Source: Prevotella sp. UBA2456 | Lineage (GTDB): Bacteria; Bacteroidota; Bacteroidia; Bacteroidales; Bacteroidaceae | Reading direction: 5' to 3' | DNA: 64,000 nucleotides | Assembly: GCA_002342415.1 (NCBI GenBank) | Contig: DDPY01000016.1 | Location: forward strand, 36,875-100,874 | Shown: one piece after another, positions 32,679 through 41,409 of the stretch | Numbering within the stretch: the first letter of the stretch is position 1 | Layout: each line of letters starts with the position of its first letter | Position numbers and translations under genes: made by a program | Notes under the pieces: model-generated | Databases searched by the model: none | What the model saw: only the letters and a program-made list of their open reading frames with translations | Told to the model about the DNA's origin: nothing

Positions 32679-32789
32679 CGCTTTAGCCTCCTTTTAGGCT
32701 GCTTATAGCCTGCTTACTGCCTTACTCTTGAGTATGCCTATAAGCAGGCTATAAGCAGGCTGAAAGGAGCCTGAAAGCTGGCTAAAGCG
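32679..32789. repeat. Long imperfect inverted repeat
   Basis: The left arm begins CGCTTTAGCC and ends GCTTATAGCCTGCTTA near 32716; the right arm (from about 32741) is its reverse complement apart from an 11-nt extra segment and a few substitutions, ending GGCTAAAGCG. The apex holds a second small palindrome, TACTC-TT-GAGTA. It lies between divergent promoters, where a terminator is not expected. Confidence 0.8.
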
Positions 32790-32815
32790 TAAAAAGATTG
32801 CAAGTCGAGAAGGTG

Positions 32816-32851
32816 GAAATGCAAAAGAAATCTGTTTTTCTTTTGCATTTC
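32816..32851. repeat. Perfect 15-bp hairpin upstream of queA
   Basis: GAAATGCAAAAGAAA (32816-32830) and TTTCTTTTGCATTTC (32837-32851) are exact reverse complements around a 6-nt loop. No T run follows. It is about 65 bp upstream of the queA -33 element and could be an operator or a terminator of upstream antisense transcription. Confidence 0.75.
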
Positions 32852-32916
32852 GCTCACTTATTCGTACCTTTCTCCCTTTGGAGAAGGTGGCTGCACCTCA
32901 GAAAAATCCAAATAAA

Positions 32917-32948
32917 TTTGGTTTTTCATTCGGTTTGTACTACCTTTG
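32917..32948 (+). promoter_or_regulatory. Promoter of queA
   Basis: TTTG (32917-32920) and TACCTTTG (32941-32948) are 20 bp apart. It decides the queA start: the open frame extends to 32798, but those codons lie upstream of the promoter and across the perfect hairpin. Confidence 0.75.
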
Positions 32949-32965
32949 CAGGCAAAAAGATAAAG

Positions 32966-34225
32966 GTGAATACAAAAGATATACATATAAGCGACTATAA
33001 CTATGAGCTCCCTGACGAGCGGATAGCGAAGTTCCCCATGGCGGAACGCGACCACTCGAAACTGCTGGTCTATCAGAAAGGACGGGTAGGAGAGGATGTT
33101 TTCTATCATCTGCCACAGTATCTGCCGCAAGGTGCGCTGATGGTGATGAACAACACGAAGGTGATTCAGGCGCGCCTGCACTTCCGTAAGGACGATGCCC
33201 TGGGCGAGCCGACGGGAGCACTGATAGAGGTGTTCCTCTTGGAGCCATACGCTCCTGCCGACTACGAACAGATGTTCCAGCAGACTCACTGCTGCCAATG
33301 GCTCTGCCTGATTGGCAACCAGAAGAAGTGGAAGGAGAACGTGGTGCTGCGGCGCAAGGTCACCATCCAAGGCAGAGAGGTGACGGTGAGCGCCAGCCGG
33401 CAGGGTGAGGTAGGTACGAGTCAGCTGGTGGCCATCGAGTGGCAGCCGGCCGACGGAATGCAGACAACGGGTGCAGCCATCAGCTTTGCAGAGATACTGG
33501 ATGCCGCTGGTGAACTGCCCATCCCGCCCTATCTGAACCGCGAGACACAGGAGAGCGACAAGACGACCTACCAGACGGTCTACTCGAAAATAAAAGGCAG
33601 TGTGGCTGCTCCTACCGCCGGGCTGCACTTTACCCAGCGCGTACTGGCAGACATCGATGCTCATGGCATTGAGCGCGAGGAGCTGACCCTGCATGTGGGT
33701 GCTGGCACGTTCCGACCCGTGAAGAGCGAGACCATCGGCGACCATCCGATGCATACAGAGTATATCGCCGTGCGCCGCCACACGATAGAGCGGCTGATAG
33801 CCCACGAGGGGCATGCCATTGCCGTAGGTACCACGAGCGTGCGGACACTGGAGAGTCTCTACTACATGGGGCTGAAGGTGATGGAGCATCCTGAGCTGAC
33901 GGAAGAGCAGTTGCATGTAGACCAATGGGAGCCTTATGAGCGGACTGCCGGCGTGAGTTCTGTAGAAGCACTGCAGGCACTGCAGGAGTGGATGGAGCGC
34001 CGCGAACTGACGGTGCTGCACTCGTCGACACAGATTATCATTGCACCGGGCTATGACTACAAGATTGTGAAGATGCTGATTACGAACTTCCATCAGCCGC
34101 AGTCTACACTGCTGCTGCTGGTGAGTGCCTTCGTGCATGGTGACTGGCATCAAATCTATGACTATGCACTGGCTCACGACTTCCGGTTCCTGAGCTATGG
34201 CGACTCGTCGCTGCTGATTCCATAG
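32966..34225 (+). CDS. queA: tRNA preQ1(34) S-adenosylmethionine ribosyltransferase-isomerase
   Basis: 419 residues from a GTG start (VNTKDIHISDYNYELP). QueA transfers and isomerises ribose from S-adenosylmethionine onto preQ1 in tRNA, giving epoxyqueuosine. Recognised by ELPDERIAKFPMAERDHSKLL split at the start, VMNNTKVIQARL, AAPTAGLHFT, LHVGAGTFRPV and the ITNFHQPQSTLLLLVSAF end. Somewhat longer than the 340-360 residues of the E. coli type, a variation known in Bacteroidota. Single gene behind its own promoter; a palindrome separates it from nadE. Confidence 0.92.
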   Translation: MNTKDIHISDYNYELPDERIAKFPMAERDHSKLLVYQKGRVGEDVFYHLPQYLPQGALMVMNNTKVIQARLHFRKDDALGEPTGALIEVFLLEPYAPADYEQMFQQTHCCQWLCLIGNQKKWKENVVLRRKVTIQGREVTVSASRQGEVGTSQLVAIEWQPADGMQTTGAAISFAEILDAAGELPIPPYLNRETQESDKTTYQTVYSKIKGSVAAPTAGLHFTQRVLADIDAHGIEREELTLHVGAGTFRPVKSETIGDHPMHTEYIAVRRHTIERLIAHEGHAIAVGTTSVRTLESLYYMGLKVMEHPELTEEQLHVDQWEPYERTAGVSSVEALQALQEWMERRELTVLHSSTQIIIAPGYDYKIVKMLITNFHQPQSTLLLLVSAFVHGDWHQIYDYALAHDFRFLSYGDSSLLIP

Positions 34226-34237
34226 GGAGGGGCGAGA

Positions 34238-34278
34238 TTTCGACATTTCGAGAACATCGACATATCGAAATGTCGAAA
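34238..34278. repeat. 14-bp perfect inverted repeat between queA and nadE
   Basis: TTTCGACATTTCGA (34238-34251) and TCGAAATGTCGAAA (34265-34278) surround a 13-nt loop that itself contains ATCGACAT. There is no T run; it could be a weak terminator, an operator or a processing site in the queA-nadE transcript. Confidence 0.7.
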
Positions 34279-34307
34279 ATGAAAAAGAATAAAATTAAGA
34301 AGAAAAT

Positions 34308-36233
34308 ATGAAATACGGTTTTATCAAGGTTGCGGCAGCAGTGCCGGCAGTGAAAGTGGCTGATGTCGACTACAATGTGGTCGAGATGGAAAAGCTGATT
34401 GCCATGGCCGATAGCGAGCATGTGGAGATTGTCTGTTTTCCAGAGCTCTGCATGACGGGCTATACCTGTCAGGACTTGTTTAAGGAGCAACTGCTGCTGA
34501 ATAAGGCTGAAGAAGGACTGATGCGCCTGTTGGAGTTTACCCGCAAGATGGACATCATCTGCGTGGTGGGACTGCCAGTACAGGCCAATGGACTCTTGCT
34601 CAACTGTGCGGCAGTGATTCAGGACGGCACGCTGTTAGGAGTGGTGCCCAAGACCTACCTGCCCAACTACAACGAATTCTACGAGAAACGCTGGTTTGCC
34701 TCGGCCCAGGATTTGAATCCTACCTCGACCTATCTGGCAGGCAGTGCCATCACGCTGAGTTCGGAGCCGAAGCTGTTTCAGACCATTGACGGTGTGAAGT
34801 TCGGTGTCGAGATATGCGAGGATGTATGGGCCCCCATCCCTCCCAGCAACCAGCTGACAATGGCCGGTGCCGATATCGTATTCAACTGCTCAGCCTCGAA
34901 CGAGCTGATAGGCAAGCACCAATATCTGCGCTCGCTGCTGGCCCAGCAGAGTGCCCGCACACTGAGCGGCTATGTGTACGCTTCGTGCGGATTCGGCGAG
35001 TCGACACAGGATGTGGTCTATGGCGGCAATGCCATCGTCTTTGAAAACGGCAAGGTGCTGGCAGAGGGCGAGCGGTTCTCGTTCCAGCCCCAGTTGCAGA
35101 CGGCACAGATAGATGTTGAACGGCTGCGCACTGAGCGGCAGGCGAACACCACCTTCGTGAATGCCCAGCGCGGTGCCCATGCCCAGCTGATTATGGCCAA
35201 GCCCATTGGCAACGACCATCCCTTTGAGCTGCAGCGCACCGTAGATGCCCATCCCTTCATTCCACAGGACAACGATATGGCCGACTCGTGCGAGGAGATA
35301 CTCAACATCCAGACGGCAGGACTGGCCAAGCGACTGATACATACCAACTGCCAGCATGTCGTAGTAGGCATCAGCGGCGGGCTTGACTCCACCTTGGCCT
35401 TACTGGTCTGCGTGCGCACCTTCGACAAGCTCGGCTATGACAGGAAAGGAATCGTGGGAGTAACGATGCCCGGCTTCGGCACTACCGACCGTACCCACGA
35501 CAATGCTACCTCGCTGATGCAGTCGCTGGGCATCTCGCAGATGGAGATTCCAATAGCCAAGGCGGTGACTCAGCATTTTAAGGATATCGGCCACGATGCC
35601 GCCATCCACGATGCTACCTATGAGAACTCGCAGGCCCGCGAACGAACACAGATACTGATGGACCTGGCCAATAAGCTGGGAGCGCTGGTAGTGGGCACGG
35701 GCGACCTGTCGGAACTGGCATTAGGCTGGGCTACCTATAATGGTGACCACATGTCGATGTACGGTGTGAACGGCGGTATTCCCAAGACACTCATCCAGTA
35801 TCTTATCCGCTATATGGCCTCGCTGCCGGTATTCAAAGCCCAGCGGGATACACTCATCGATGTGATAGATACGCCCATCTCGCCCGAGCTGACCCCTGCC
35901 GATGCGGAGGGAAATATCCAGCAGAAAACGGAGGATTTGGTAGGTCCCTACGAGTTGCACGACTTCTTCCTCTACTACTTCCTGCGCTTCGGATTCCGTC
36001 CTGCCAAGATTTTCCTGCTGGCACAGGCGGCCTTCGGTCAGGCGTATGACAAGGATACCATCAAGAAGTGGCTGACCACCTTCTGCCGCCGATTCTTCTC
36101 GCAGCAGTTCAAGCGCTCCTGTCTGCCCGACGGACCCAAGGTGGGCAGTGTCAGCCTGTCACCACGCGGTGACTGGCGCATGGCAAGCGACGCTTCGAGT
36201 GCACTATGGTTAAAAGAATGTGACGAGCTATGA
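34308..36233 (+). CDS. nadE: Glutamine-dependent NAD+ synthetase
   Basis: 641 residues. An N-terminal nitrilase-type glutaminase domain with triad Glu46 (FPELCMTGY), Lys115 (PKTYLPNYNEF) and Cys170 (EICEDVW) supplies ammonia to the C-terminal synthetase domain with the PPi-loop SGGLDS (356-361), making NAD+ from deamido-NAD+ and ATP. Other family motifs are GTGDLSELALGW and YGVNGGIPKTL. Full length. It overlaps the DMP19 gene by 4 bp and heads a chain of overlapping genes (nadE, DMP19, smpB, metH, GHL10). Confidence 0.95.
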   Translation: MKYGFIKVAAAVPAVKVADVDYNVVEMEKLIAMADSEHVEIVCFPELCMTGYTCQDLFKEQLLLNKAEEGLMRLLEFTRKMDIICVVGLPVQANGLLLNCAAVIQDGTLLGVVPKTYLPNYNEFYEKRWFASAQDLNPTSTYLAGSAITLSSEPKLFQTIDGVKFGVEICEDVWAPIPPSNQLTMAGADIVFNCSASNELIGKHQYLRSLLAQQSARTLSGYVYASCGFGESTQDVVYGGNAIVFENGKVLAEGERFSFQPQLQTAQIDVERLRTERQANTTFVNAQRGAHAQLIMAKPIGNDHPFELQRTVDAHPFIPQDNDMADSCEEILNIQTAGLAKRLIHTNCQHVVVGISGGLDSTLALLVCVRTFDKLGYDRKGIVGVTMPGFGTTDRTHDNATSLMQSLGISQMEIPIAKAVTQHFKDIGHDAAIHDATYENSQARERTQILMDLANKLGALVVGTGDLSELALGWATYNGDHMSMYGVNGGIPKTLIQYLIRYMASLPVFKAQRDTLIDVIDTPISPELTPADAEGNIQQKTEDLVGPYELHDFFLYYFLRFGFRPAKIFLLAQAAFGQAYDKDTIKKWLTTFCRRFFSQQFKRSCLPDGPKVGSVSLSPRGDWRMASDASSALWLKECDEL

Positions 36234-36733
36234 TAGAGATAACCCTTCAGGACAGTGTGCTGCGGCAGGCAGCGGGCGAGGGCATGGATGCCTTTGTCAA
36301 CGCCTTCATCACGGCTATCAAGGAGCAGATAGGCGGTGAGCTGACAGCCGACAACATGGGACAGCTCAATGCCGACCAGGTGACACTGCTGGCCTGGGAT
36401 GTGCTTCACGAGGAGGTGATGGACGGCGGCTTCGTACAGCTGATACATAACGGCTACGGCCCCTTTATCTTCAAGAACCCGCTGGCCAAGGCACTCAAGC
36501 TGTGGGGGCTGCGCGAGCTGTCGAAGCTGATATACGATGCCCATACGCTCTATAACAAGTATGGCGAGGCTTTAGAGCGCGACTGTACGGACGAGGAGTT
36601 TATGGCACTCTTCGAACAGTATCCTGAGTTTGATGACATGGACGACCTTTTTGTGGAACAGGAAGAGGAGTGGACTGAACAGATAGCTCGCTATATTGAT
36701 GAACATTTAGAGAATTTTGCAAGCATTCAATGA
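36230..36733 (+). CDS. DMP19 domain protein (DUF4375)
   Basis: 167 residues, strongly acidic, particularly the C-terminus (EFDDMDDLFVEQEEEW). The body matches DMP19/DUF4375 (DQVTLLAWDVLHEEVMDGGF, QLIHNGYG, then a FEQYPEFDD-type segment). Neisserial DMP19 is a DNA-mimic protein that blocks a transcription factor; whether this member mimics DNA is not known. It is translationally linked on both sides: 4-bp overlaps with nadE and with smpB. Confidence 0.8.
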   Translation: MIEITLQDSVLRQAAGEGMDAFVNAFITAIKEQIGGELTADNMGQLNADQVTLLAWDVLHEEVMDGGFVQLIHNGYGPFIFKNPLAKALKLWGLRELSKLIYDAHTLYNKYGEALERDCTDEEFMALFEQYPEFDDMDDLFVEQEEEWTEQIARYIDEHLENFASIQ

Positions 36734-37212
36734 ATAAAAACGAAGAGCTGATCAGGAAGAAAAGTCCTGTCAATATCAAGAACAAGAAGGCCTCGTTCGA
36801 ATATTTCTTCATCGAGACCTTTACGGCAGGCATTGTGCTCACAGGCACAGAGATCAAGTCGATACGCATGGGCAAGGCTTCGCTCGTAGATACCTATTGC
36901 ACCGTTATAAATGGCGAACTATGGGTCAAGGGGATGAATGTCTCGCCCTACTTCTACGGCTCGTATAACAACCATGAGCTGAAGCGCGACCGCAAGCTGC
37001 TGCTGACCAAGCGCGAAATACAGAAGCTGGCATCGGCAACCAAGCAGACGGGCTACACCATCGTACCGCTGCTCGTCTTCATTGACGAGAAGGGTCGTGC
37101 CAAGATGGACATTGCCCTCTGCAAGGGTAAGAAGGAGTATGACAAGCGCCAGACACTAAAGGAAAAAGAAGACCGCCGCGAGATGGATCGCGCCATGAAA
37201 GTATATAAATGA
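36730..37212 (+). CDS. smpB: SsrA-binding protein
   Basis: 160 residues, full length. SmpB binds tmRNA and brings it to stalled ribosomes for trans-translation. Motifs: NKKASFEYFF, TGTEIKSIRMGKASLVDTY, RDRKLLL and a basic C-terminal tail (RETLKE-like region, MDRAMKVYK) that enters the mRNA channel. 4-bp overlaps with its neighbours on both sides place it in the nadE-metH operon. The tmRNA gene itself is not in this window. Confidence 0.95.
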   Translation: MNKNEELIRKKSPVNIKNKKASFEYFFIETFTAGIVLTGTEIKSIRMGKASLVDTYCTVINGELWVKGMNVSPYFYGSYNNHELKRDRKLLLTKREIQKLASATKQTGYTIVPLLVFIDEKGRAKMDIALCKGKKEYDKRQTLKEKEDRREMDRAMKVYK

Positions 37213-39920
37213 GCAGACTGGAAGACTTAGCTAAGCAACGCATATTGATTCTCGATGGTGCTATGGGTACCATGATAGGAGAGATGATGGGAAAGGTGGG
37301 TAACTCAGATGCCCTCAACCTGACTCATCCAGAGGTGATTGCCACTATCCACCGCCAATACTTGGAGGCGGGGGCCGACATCATTACCACCAATACCTTC
37401 AGTGCCCAACGCATCTCGCAGGCCGACTACCATCAAGAGGCTGAGGCGCGACAGATGGCACTCGAAGGAGCCAGGATAGCCCGCCGTTGTGCCGACGAGT
37501 TCTCCTCGCTGGAGAAGCCGCGCTTCGTGGCGGGTTCGATGGGCCCCACCAACAAGACATGCTCGATGTCGCCCGATGTCAGCAATCCCGCTCTGCGCGA
37601 GTTGGACTACGATACACTTTTTGAAGCATATAACGAGGAGGCGGACGCGCTGATAGAGGGTGGGGTAGATGCCCTGCTCATCGAGACCATCTTCGACACA
37701 CTGAATGCCAAGGTGGCCATCGATGCTTCCCTGCATGCCATGCAGCAACGCGGGCGGCAGGTGCTATTGATGGTGAGTGTGACTATCAGTGACTTAGCCG
37801 GTCGCACCCTGAGTGGGCAGACCCTCGATGCTTTCCTGGCCAGCATGAGTCCTTATCCTATCTTCTCGGTAGGACTCAACTGCTCGTTTGGTGCCACCCA
37901 GATGTTGCCTTATCTGCGGCAGCTGGCTCGCAAAGCTCCCTATTATATCAGTGCCTATCCCAATGCCGGACTACCTAATGCCATGGGACTCTATGACGAG
38001 ACGGCAGAGACGATGGCACCCAAGATGGGCGAGATGGTGAGCGAAGGGTTGGTAAACATCATTGGCGGCTGTTGCGGTACGACACCAGAATTTATTGCCC
38101 GCTATCAGGCTCTGGTGGAAAACCAGCAGCCCCACATCCCCGTGGATGCTCCCCGGCATCTGCAGCTCAGCGGACTGAATGTGCTGGAGGCGAGAAACTT
38201 CATCAATGTCGGTGAACGTTGTAATGTGGCTGGCTCGCGAAAGTTTCTGCGACTCATCAAGGAGCATCAGTATGACGAGGCCATTGCCATAGCCCGCAAG
38301 CAGGTAGCCGACGGTGCACTGGTTATCGATGTCAATATGGATGATGGACTGTTGGATGCCCCTCGCGAGATGGTTACTTTCCTCAACATGGTGGCTGCCG
38401 AGCCAGACATTGCCTCCGTACCCGTGATGATAGACTCCTCCGACTGGAATGTCATCACTGCCGGTCTGAAGTGTCTGCAAGGAAAAGGCATCGTGAACAG
38501 CCTGTCATTGAAAGAGGGCGAAGAAGTGTTTATCCGCCATGCTCAGGATGTCAAACGCTATGGAGCCGCAATGGTGGTGATGTGTTTCGACGAAGCAGGA
38601 CAGGCTACCAGCTACGAGCGGCGCATTGAGATAGCAGAACGTTCCTATCGGATTCTGACACAGAAGGTTGGTGTCAATCCGTTAGATATAATCTTCGACC
38701 CTAATATCCTTGCTGTAGCAACAGGAATGGAAGAGCACGACAGCTATGCTGCCGACTTCATAAGAGCCACGCGCTGGATTCGTGAGCATCTGCCAGGAGC
38801 TCATGTGAGCGGAGGAGTGAGCAACCTGTCATTCGCCTTTCGCGGCAACAACTATATCCGCGAGGCCATGCATGCCGTGTTCCTCTATCATGCCATACAG
38901 GCAGGTATGGATTTTGCCATTGTCAATCCTTCGACAAAAGTTCTTTATACAGATATTCCTGCACAGCAGTTGGAGATCATCGAGGATGTCATCCTCAACC
39001 GCCGTCCTGATGCCTCAGAACGGCTTATCGCACTGGCTGCCGAAATCACCCTTTCTGAAGCTTCCGACAAGCCTGGTAAAACAAGTCAAACTAGTAGAAC
39101 TAGTTCAACTAGTCTCACTATCCATCGCCCGGACAGCCTGGAGGAACGGCTCGAACAGGCTCTTATCAAGGGGGTGGGCGACTATCTGGAACAGGACCTG
39201 ATGGAGGCACTTGAACGATATCCGCGTGCAGTGAACATTATCGAAGGGCCGCTGATGGCTGGCATGAACAAAGTCGGCGAACTGTTTGGTGCAGGCAAGA
39301 TGTTTCTGCCTCAGGTGGTGAAGACGGCGCGTACAATGAAGCAGGCAGTAGGAATCCTGCAGCCCTATATAGAAAAGGAGCGCGAGGAAGGTGCCAGGAA
39401 GAATGGCAAGATTCTGCTGGCTACCGTGAAGGGGGATGTCCACGATATCGGCAAGAATATTGTGAGTGTCATCATGGCATGCAATAACTATGAAGTGATT
39501 GATATGGGTGTGATGGTGCCTGCCGAGCAGATAGTGCGCAAGGCCCAGGAGGAGCATGTAGACATGATTGGTCTGTCGGGCCTGATTACGCCGTCTCTGG
39601 AGGAGATGGTCAATGTGGCCCGCGAGATGGAACGGGCCGGATTGGACATCCCCATCATGATAGGAGGGGCAACCACCAGCGAGCTTCATGTAGCACTCAA
39701 GATTGCGCCCGTCTATGGCGGTCCTGTGGTATGGATGAAAGATGCCTCGCAGAATGCCCTTGTTGCCGCCCGCCTGATGGACCATCAGGAAGAGCAGCAC
39801 ATGGAACACGAACTGGAAGAGAAATACGCATCACTGCGTGAACACTACCAACAGGAGCAGCAGCAATTGCTCTCCATAGAAGAAGCAAGAAATAACAAAC
39901 CAAAGATATGGGAAGAATAA
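37209..39920 (+). CDS. metH: Cobalamin-dependent methionine synthase lacking the reactivation domain
   Basis: 903 residues. The homocysteine domain (about 1-310) has the zinc ligands in VGLNCSFG and GGCCGTTP; the pterin domain (about 330-590) binds methyltetrahydrofolate (INVGERCNVAGS, DVNMDDGLLD); a cap and a cobalamin domain follow, with the B12-ligating His745 in GDVHDIGKN. The chain ends where the C-terminal AdoMet-dependent reactivation domain of the 1227-residue E. coli enzyme would begin. Short MetH of this kind occurs in Bacteroidota, with the activation domain encoded elsewhere. A Thr/Ser repeat linker (about residues 625-636) separates the pterin and cap domains. 4-bp overlap with smpB, 13-bp overlap with the next gene. 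Confidence 0.93.
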   Translation: MSRLEDLAKQRILILDGAMGTMIGEMMGKVGNSDALNLTHPEVIATIHRQYLEAGADIITTNTFSAQRISQADYHQEAEARQMALEGARIARRCADEFSSLEKPRFVAGSMGPTNKTCSMSPDVSNPALRELDYDTLFEAYNEEADALIEGGVDALLIETIFDTLNAKVAIDASLHAMQQRGRQVLLMVSVTISDLAGRTLSGQTLDAFLASMSPYPIFSVGLNCSFGATQMLPYLRQLARKAPYYISAYPNAGLPNAMGLYDETAETMAPKMGEMVSEGLVNIIGGCCGTTPEFIARYQALVENQQPHIPVDAPRHLQLSGLNVLEARNFINVGERCNVAGSRKFLRLIKEHQYDEAIAIARKQVADGALVIDVNMDDGLLDAPREMVTFLNMVAAEPDIASVPVMIDSSDWNVITAGLKCLQGKGIVNSLSLKEGEEVFIRHAQDVKRYGAAMVVMCFDEAGQATSYERRIEIAERSYRILTQKVGVNPLDIIFDPNILAVATGMEEHDSYAADFIRATRWIREHLPGAHVSGGVSNLSFAFRGNNYIREAMHAVFLYHAIQAGMDFAIVNPSTKVLYTDIPAQQLEIIEDVILNRRPDASERLIALAAEITLSEASDKPGKTSQTSRTSSTSLTIHRPDSLEERLEQALIKGVGDYLEQDLMEALERYPRAVNIIEGPLMAGMNKVGELFGAGKMFLPQVVKTARTMKQAVGILQPYIEKEREEGARKNGKILLATVKGDVHDIGKNIVSVIMACNNYEVIDMGVMVPAEQIVRKAQEEHVDMIGLSGLITPSLEEMVNVAREMERAGLDIPIMIGGATTSELHVALKIAPVYGGPVVWMKDASQNALVAARLMDHQEEQHMEHELEEKYASLREHYQQEQQQLLSIEEARNNKPKIWEE
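39081..39116 (+). repeat. 9-bp repeats in the metH linker
   Basis: Four consecutive 9-bp units, three of them beginning ACTAGT (a restriction-type palindrome) and the first ACAAGT. They encode four Thr-Ser-x triplets in the linker between the pterin and cap/cobalamin domains, so copy number can change without a frameshift. Confidence 0.8.
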
Positions 39921-41389
39921 AAATCATCGTATGTATGCTGCTGTTGGCTGTAGGTATGCAGGCTCAGCAGAAGCGTGAATTTCGTGGTGCATGGATTCAG
40001 TGTGTCAACGGACAGTTTAAAGGTATAGGTACTGAGGTGATGCAGCGCACGCTGACCTATCAGCTCAATGAATTGCAGAAAGACGGCTGTAATGCCATCA
40101 TCTTTCAGGTGCGCCCAGAATGTGATGCACTCTATGAAAGTGCGCTCGAACCCTGGAGCTACTATCTGACTGGTGAGCAGGGCAGCAGGCCCTATCCCTA
40201 TTGGGACCCCTTGCAGTGGATGATAGACCAGTGCCATCGCAGAGGTATGGAGCTCCATGCCTGGATTAACCCCTATCGTGCCAAAACCAAGGTAGCACAT
40301 CCCAATGCCCGCAACCACGTGATTGTGCAGCATCCGGAGTGGACCTTCGAGTACGACGGGCTGACACTGTTGAACCCTGCATTGCAGGAGTGTCGCGACT
40401 ACATCTGCGAGGTGGTGCGCGACATTGTCAGCCGATACGATGTTGACGGCTTGCATATCGACGACTATTTCTATCCCTATCCTGTGCCTGGAGTCCGCAT
40501 CCCAGACCAGGCCGACTATGCCCGCAACAGCTATGGCATCAGCGACCTTGGTGACTGGCGGAGACATAATGTCGACCTCTTTATTGAGCAGATGTACAAG
40601 ACCGTGCATGAGACAAAGCCCTGGGTGAAAGTGGGTATCTCGCCTTTTGGCATCTATCGCAATAAGAAGAACGACCCTGATGGCAGCCGCACCAAAGGTT
40701 TGCAGAACTATGACGAGCTCTATGCTGATGTATTGCTGTGGGACCGTAAGGGCTGGATGGACTATTGTGTGCCCCAGCTCTATTGGGAGATTGGACATAA
40801 GGCTGCCGACTATGATGAACTGATACATTGGTGGAACAATCATCTGATTCATACTGATCTGTATATCGGCGAGGATGTGGAGCGCACGGTGAAAAACAGA
40901 GATCCGCATCATGCTGGCCGCCATCAACTCTCAGCCAAGATGGAACTGCACCGCCAGCTGCCAAGGGTGAAAGGTACTGTGCTATGGTATGCTAAGGCTG
41001 CCGTCGACAACATCGGCAACTACGGCACCTCGCTGCGCAATATCTATTGGCGCATACCAGCCCTGCAGCCTCAGATGAAGCATATAGACCACAAGGCTCC
41101 GAAGAAACCGCGCAAGGTGAAGCACTTCGAGGTAGACGGGCAGCGTGTTATTTTCTGGCAGGCACCTAAGGGCAGCGGCTGGAAGAATCAGGCTGTTCGC
41201 TATGGCATCTATCGTTTTGCCAATGGTGAACGCATCAATCTTGATGACAACAGTCATCTGGTGGCATTCACGTCGCAAACATTCTACGAACTGCCAGCAA
41301 ACGAACGGATTCCCTGTGTCTATGTCATCACTTCGCTTGACCGCATGCAAAACGAAAGCAAAGGGGTGAAGGTGAAGATCAAGAATTGA
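39908..41389 (+). CDS. Exported GHL10-type glycoside hydrolase-like protein (DUF187 family)
   Basis: 493 residues with a signal peptide (IIVCMLLLAVGMQAQ). The family's hallmark segments are visible: REFRGAWIQCV, AIIFQVRPECDALY, GMELHAWINPYR, DGLHIDDYFYPYP and WMDYCVPQLYWE. The C-terminal 100 residues look like a fibronectin-III-type domain (FWQAPKGSG..YGIYRF). The family is thought to act on cell-wall or exopolysaccharide glycans, but substrates are largely unknown. It overlaps metH by 13 bp. Confidence 0.85.
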   Translation: MGRIKIIVCMLLLAVGMQAQQKREFRGAWIQCVNGQFKGIGTEVMQRTLTYQLNELQKDGCNAIIFQVRPECDALYESALEPWSYYLTGEQGSRPYPYWDPLQWMIDQCHRRGMELHAWINPYRAKTKVAHPNARNHVIVQHPEWTFEYDGLTLLNPALQECRDYICEVVRDIVSRYDVDGLHIDDYFYPYPVPGVRIPDQADYARNSYGISDLGDWRRHNVDLFIEQMYKTVHETKPWVKVGISPFGIYRNKKNDPDGSRTKGLQNYDELYADVLLWDRKGWMDYCVPQLYWEIGHKAADYDELIHWWNNHLIHTDLYIGEDVERTVKNRDPHHAGRHQLSAKMELHRQLPRVKGTVLWYAKAAVDNIGNYGTSLRNIYWRIPALQPQMKHIDHKAPKKPRKVKHFEVDGQRVIFWQAPKGSGWKNQAVRYGIYRFANGERINLDDNSHLVAFTSQTFYELPANERIPCVYVITSLDRMQNESKGVKVKIKN

Positions 41390-41409
41390 GAGTTGAGAGT
41401 TGAGAAAGT

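Noticed and set aside
32798..32965. Longer queA reading frame
   Set aside because: These codons cross a perfect hairpin and lie upstream of the queA promoter; QueA homology starts at the GTG at 32966.
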